Source of the DNA: an uncultured Clostridia bacterium
GTDB lineage: Bacteria; Bacillota; Clostridia; TANB77; CAG-508
NCBI GenBank assembly: GCA_947584125.1
Contig: CANPWI010000051.1
Span: 1-9,639 of the forward strand
Length of the DNA stretch: 9,639 bases
Direction of reading: 5' to 3'
Below the pieces are notes generated by a model, which did not search any database, was not told where the DNA came from, and saw only the letters and a list, made by a program, of their open reading frames with translations. Below are positions 6,637 to 9,639 of this stretch, in pieces (within the stretch, counting starts at the first letter, position 1; each line of letters begins with the position of its first letter). Made by a program: the position numbers and the translations under genes.

Positions 6637-6661
6637 ATAAAGACTTAAAGGAGGAAAAAAT

Positions 6662-8299
6662 ATGATATTAACTTATAATGGACGAAAAATAGATGTAGAA
6701 AAAAATACAATAATTAAAGAAGTATTAAAAGATGAAATTGAAAAGGCGGAAAATCCAATTATTGCTTGTATTTGTAATAATGAGGTGAAAAGTTTAAATT
6801 ATGAAATCGAAGAAGATATAGATGTAAAATTATTAGATTATACAGATTTAGATGGTAAAAAAATTTATGTAAGAGGGTTAATGTATATATTAACAAAAGC
6901 ACTATATGAGTTATATCCTAAAACATATTTAACTATTAATTATCAGTTATCAGATTCTATGTATTGTGATATAGAGAATATGGAAATAACGGATGATTTG
7001 GTTCTAAATGTTTCAAATAAAATGAAGGAAATTGTTCAAAAAGATTTAGAAATAAGAAAAGTAGTTTTAACAAGGGAAGAAGCGGAAAAATTTTATGAGA
7101 AAGAAAAAACTCTAAGAGGAATAGTTCAGCTTGAATCTGATGAAAAGAAAACAGTATCTTTATATTATTGTGAAGATTTTTACAACTACTTTTTTGGAGT
7201 TATGCCCATAAGAACAGGAATTTTAAAAAATTTTGAATTAATAAAATATGAAGGGGGACTTTTACTAAGATATCCATCAAGAAATAATCCTAATAATTTA
7301 CAAAAATATAAAGAAAGTAAAAAACTTTTAACAGCATTAAAAGATTATGATGATATACATGAAGTTTTAAATGTAAATACTATATATAAACTTAATAATG
7401 AGGTTAAAAAAGATAATGCAACACAATGTATATTAATAGATGAAGCATTGCATGAAAAGAAAATTTCAGATATTGCAGATGATATAGCAAAAAAAGAAAA
7501 TATAAAAGTTGTTTTAATTGCAGGACCATCTTCATCTGGAAAAACAACATTTGCAAAAAGATTAGGAATTCAGCTAAAAGTAAATGGAATTAATCCAGTA
7601 ACAATATCAGTAGATAACTACTTTGTAGAAAGAGAGCAAAATCCAAAAGATGAGTTTGGAAATTATGATTTTGAATGTATTGAAGCAATAGATTTAAGAC
7701 TGTTTAATGAGCATTTACTTAAATTATTAGCAGGGGAAGAAATTGAAATGCCTACATTTGACTTTACAGAAGGACATAAAAAATATCTAGGAAATAAATT
7801 AAAATTAAAAGATGGAGAAGTGCTTGTAATAGAGGGAATACATTGCTTAAATGATAAACTTACAAATGCTATTAGTAAATCACAAAAATATAAAATATAT
7901 ATAAGTGATTTAACAGTTTTAAATATGGATTATCATAATAGAATTTCAACAACTGATTCAAGATTAATAAGAAGAATTGTAAGAGATAATCAGTTTAGAG
8001 GTTATACTGCACTTCATACATTGAAAATGTGGTATTCTGTAAATAGAGGAGAAAAGAAAAATATATTTCCATACCAAGAGGAAGCAGATATAATGTTTAA
8101 TTCCTCATTAGTATATGAGTTAGGTGTACTAAAAAGTTATGCAGTACCACTATTAAAGCAAATAGATAAGTCTGAGCCAGAATATGCAGAAGCAAAAAGA
8201 TTATTAACAATATTAAGTTATTTTAAAGAAATAAAAACAGATAAAATACCAAATAATTCTTTAATAAGAGAATTTATAGGTGGAAGCATTTTTGATTAA
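6662..8299 (+). CDS. TGS-domain nucleoside (uridine-type) kinase fusion
   Basis: A 545-residue three-part protein. Residues 1 to about 60 form a TGS domain like the N-terminus of threonyl-tRNA synthetase. About 65-200 resembles the ThrRS second additional (editing) domain, including a REEAEKFYEKE segment, but the usual HxxxH zinc/editing motif reads TKALYELY, so editing activity is unlikely. From about 280 comes a P-loop kinase of the uridine kinase/phosphoribulokinase family: Walker A GPSSSGKTT at 288-296, SVDNYF at 316-321 with Asp318, an IEGIHCL strand around Glu391, and an RRIVRDNQFRG arginine-rich lid. Homologues are annotated as uridine kinase or nucleoside kinase and are common in Firmicutes; phosphorylation of uridine or cytidine to the monophosphate is the likely reaction, but the substrate is inferred. 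The ribosome site AAGGAGG is 7 bases before the ATG. The RNHCP gene follows 16 bases after its stop, probably in the same transcript. Confidence 0.9.
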   Translation: MILTYNGRKIDVEKNTIIKEVLKDEIEKAENPIIACICNNEVKSLNYEIEEDIDVKLLDYTDLDGKKIYVRGLMYILTKALYELYPKTYLTINYQLSDSMYCDIENMEITDDLVLNVSNKMKEIVQKDLEIRKVVLTREEAEKFYEKEKTLRGIVQLESDEKKTVSLYYCEDFYNYFFGVMPIRTGILKNFELIKYEGGLLLRYPSRNNPNNLQKYKESKKLLTALKDYDDIHEVLNVNTIYKLNNEVKKDNATQCILIDEALHEKKISDIADDIAKKENIKVVLIAGPSSSGKTTFAKRLGIQLKVNGINPVTISVDNYFVEREQNPKDEFGNYDFECIEAIDLRLFNEHLLKLLAGEEIEMPTFDFTEGHKKYLGNKLKLKDGEVLVIEGIHCLNDKLTNAISKSQKYKIYISDLTVLNMDYHNRISTTDSRLIRRIVRDNQFRGYTALHTLKMWYSVNRGEKKNIFPYQEEADIMFNSSLVYELGVLKSYAVPLLKQIDKSEPEYAEAKRLLTILSYFKEIKTDKIPNNSLIREFIGGSIFD

Positions 8300-8315
8300 A
8301 TAGTTGAGGTGTTAT

Positions 8316-8627
8316 ATGTTAAGTAGGTTTACCAAAATAGACGAAGAATTTGTATGTGAAAATTGCGGGAAACATGTAAAAAAATTAGGATATTCATGTA
8401 GAAATCATTGCCCTTATTGTTTACATTCAAAACATGTAGATATAAATCCAGGAGATAGAGCAGAAGAATGTCATGGAATATTAGAACCAATTTCATTAGA
8501 GGTTAATAGTAAAAAAGGATATGTAATTGTGTTTAAGTGTAAAAAATGTGGAAAAATAAGAAAGAATAAAGTGGCAGAAGATGATAATATGGATTTAGTT
8601 ATAAAATTATCTAATAAAAACTTGTAA
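8316..8627 (+). CDS. RNHCP-domain protein, probable zinc ribbon
   Basis: A 103-residue member of the RNHCP family (named for its conserved motif), widespread in Firmicutes and actinobacteria but without an established function. The family core is visible: FVCENCG at 12-18, SCRNHCPYC at 27-35, then SKHVDINPGDR at 38-48 and ECHG at 51-54. There are eight cysteines, with CxxC pairs at 14/17, 32/35 and 75/78, plus His31 and His53, which strongly suggests one or two zinc sites (inference). No signal peptide or membrane segment, so it is cytosolic. A TTG at 8304 would add four residues but overlaps the ribosome site; GAGGTG (8306-8311) just upstream of ATG 8316 fixes the start, and homologues also start close to this point. 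It sits 16 bases after the kinase gene and is likely its operon partner. Confidence 0.9.
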   Translation: MLSRFTKIDEEFVCENCGKHVKKLGYSCRNHCPYCLHSKHVDINPGDRAEECHGILEPISLEVNSKKGYVIVFKCKKCGKIRKNKVAEDDNMDLVIKLSNKNL

Positions 8628-8650
8628 TTATATAATAAAGTTGATATAAT
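8622..8650 (+). promoter_or_regulatory. SigA-type promoter for the 78-residue unknown gene
   Basis: A -35-like TTGTAA (8622-8627, overlapping the RNHCP stop codon) and a perfect -10 TATAAT (8645-8650) are separated by 17 bases. The predicted start near 8657 gives a leader of about 38 bases that includes the ribosome site. Confidence 0.6.
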
Positions 8651-8694
8651 ATTAATGTAACTGTCGTTTATAGACATATGATAGGAGGATTTTT

Positions 8695-8931
8695 ATGGAC
8701 AAGGAAAAGCGGTTTGAAATTATAACAAGCCCAACAGGAAAAATTCGTGCATACAATGTATACGGATTAGTAGCACATGGCGATTCTATTAAGTTTTGCA
8801 AAGACTTTAATGGTGATTTAAAAATTGTTGTGGAAAACGAAAAAAACACTATAATTTTGGATCTTAATGGTAATCTAATTGAAACTCAAAGTTTCGATGG
8901 GAAAAAGATAATTTCAAATAAAAATCCATAA
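8695..8931 (+). CDS. Small protein of unknown function, beta-rich
   Basis: A 78-residue protein I do not recognise. It has short alternating hydrophobic strands broken by turn motifs (SPTGKIRAY, FNGDLKIVV, LNGNLIE, FDGKKII), a pattern of beta-hairpins built on repeated G-[KDN]-[LIK] turns. That suggests a small all-beta domain. No signal peptide, membrane segment or metal-site pattern; one cysteine. A strong AGGAGG ribosome site (8682-8687) is 7 bases before the ATG, and a promoter with a perfect -10 lies upstream, which supports a real gene that can be expressed apart from the kinase/RNHCP unit. A terminator follows 9 bases after its stop. Confidence 0.7.
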   Translation: MDKEKRFEIITSPTGKIRAYNVYGLVAHGDSIKFCKDFNGDLKIVVENEKNTIILDLNGNLIETQSFDGKKIISNKNP

Positions 8932-8940
8932 ATTTCAAAG

Positions 8941-8969
8941 AAGCACGGTAGTAATTTTACCGTGCTTTT
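8941..8969 (+). terminator. Intrinsic terminator between convergent genes
   Basis: A 10-bp perfect stem, AAGCACGGTA (8941-8950) with TACCGTGCTT (8958-8967), has a 7-base loop and is followed by TTCTTAT. It separates the 78-residue gene from the convergent U32 gene, whose stop codon starts at 8973 on the minus strand. On that strand the trailing sequence is only partly T-rich, so termination may be less efficient there. Confidence 0.85.
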
Positions 8970-8970
8970 C

Positions 8971-9639
8971 TTATACTAATCTATTTAAATTACCATTTGT
9001 ATAATTTTCACCTTCTAATCTATTTCCAGATTTTACAGCCAAAATAATTTTATTAATTTCGTCTATATTTTCATCTAATATATCTATTCTAGCACTTGAA
9101 ACATTAAAGTTAGAAGCACAAATAGATGTAGTTTTACTATTATAAATTGTTGATACAGTTGATTGACTATCTGGTAAAACTTTGAATTTAAAACCTAATC
9201 TATCTTTTAAATAAAAGTTTGACCTATTTTTACATTTGGAGGTACATTCTGGATAGCATTTATTTGTTTTTCCAAGAAAACAATATTTTGTAGTCATAAC
9301 AGGTAAATTTCCATAAACAATTAATTCAGTATCTATATTTATATTTTTTATTAAATTAGTTAATTCATCATAATTTAACTCAGGAGAAATAGTAATAGTA
9401 TTAATTCCTAAGTTGGTTAATTCATTAATAGTATTATTATTAAATACATTAAAAGTATAGTTTGATATTATATCAAATTCAGAAAAATATTCTTTTAACA
9501 ATTCTATATTTCCAACATTAGAAATTACAAAACCTTTTATATTAAATGTTTCTATAGCTTTATCAATACTATTTTTTAAAATGTTTCTATAATTAGTTTT
9601 TATAATTGTCGGCATATAAATGTATGTATCATAATGAGT
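8971..9639 (-). CDS. U32 family peptidase/hydroxylase-like protein, C-terminal part (5' end outside window)
   Basis: The visible 222 residues match the C-terminal part of a U32-family (collagenase-like) protein. Signatures are an FVISNVGN strand, SNYTFNVFNN, TISPELN, a VYGNLPVM strand, then a Cys cluster (four cysteines, spacing x7, x3, x3, at about 9282-9232), an FYLKDR strand, and IYNSK. An ATG at 9615 looks like a start, but no ribosome site precedes it and the frame stays open for all 8 codons up to the right edge, so the true gene extends beyond 9639. Characterised relatives (RlhA, TrhP, UbiU/UbiV) are RNA or ubiquinone hydroxylation factors, not proteases, and UbiU/UbiV hold a 4Fe-4S cluster through cysteines; the Cys cluster here hints at the same. 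RNA modification, as in RlhA or TrhP, is therefore a likely role, but inferred. Confidence 0.85.
   Translation of the reverse strand, partial: THYDTYIYMPTIIKTNYRNILKNSIDKAIETFNIKGFVISNVGNIELLKEYFSEFDIISNYTFNVFNNNTINELTNLGINTITISPELNYDELTNLIKNINIDTELIVYGNLPVMTTKYCFLGKTNKCYPECTSKCKNRSNFYLKDRLGFKFKVLPDSQSTVSTIYNSKTTSICASNFNVSSARIDILDENIDEINKIILAVKSGNRLEGENYTNGNLNRLV

Noticed and set aside
9613..9615. ATG at 9615 as the start of the U32 gene
   Set aside because: No ribosome site upstream, the frame is open to the window edge, and the fold would lack its N-terminal part.

Overview
The window looks like a chromosomal segment of a very AT-rich, low-GC Gram-positive, endospore-forming bacterium, most likely a member of the Clostridia. 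The reasons are strong AGGAGG-type ribosome binding sites, consensus SigA-type promoters, a CIRCE-like operator before groESL, a zinc-type ribosomal protein L31, and a small spore protein of the SspH family. No mobile element, CRISPR array, tRNA or rRNA is visible, no gene-free gap exceeds about 150 bases, and base composition is even throughout.

Layout. On the minus strand at the left, a minimal VanW-domain lipoprotein gene (1036-1662) is followed by a D-Ala-D-Ala carboxypeptidase gene that runs off the left edge (978 down to 1). Divergently, a consensus promoter drives a 53-residue single-span membrane protein (1811-1972). Then come rpmE (2071-2271), a hairpin/U-tract, pyrG (2416-4038) and a 75-residue unknown protein that overlaps the pyrG end (4025-4252). 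The groES-groEL operon (4380-6319) has its own promoter and a variant CIRCE operator and ends in a strong terminator. sspH lies on the minus strand (6536 to 6360), convergent with groEL. Next on the plus strand are a TGS/SAD-like/uridine-kinase fusion (6662-8299), an RNHCP-domain protein (8316-8627) and a 78-residue unknown with its own promoter (8695-8931). A terminator separates these from a convergent U32-family gene whose 5' part lies beyond the right edge (9639 down to 8971).

Together the genes are mainly housekeeping: cell-wall trimming, translation (L31), CTP synthesis and probable pyrimidine salvage, protein folding, spore formation and probable RNA modification (U32). Four start sites are corrected here from ribosome-binding-site position or from the reading frame staying open: 1811, 6536, 8316, and the U32 gene, which is open past the edge. 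I see no convincing new multi-gene system. The best leads are the variant CIRCE operator, a Cys/His-bearing GroEL tail, the rpmE-pyrG hairpin, and the uncharacterised small proteins.
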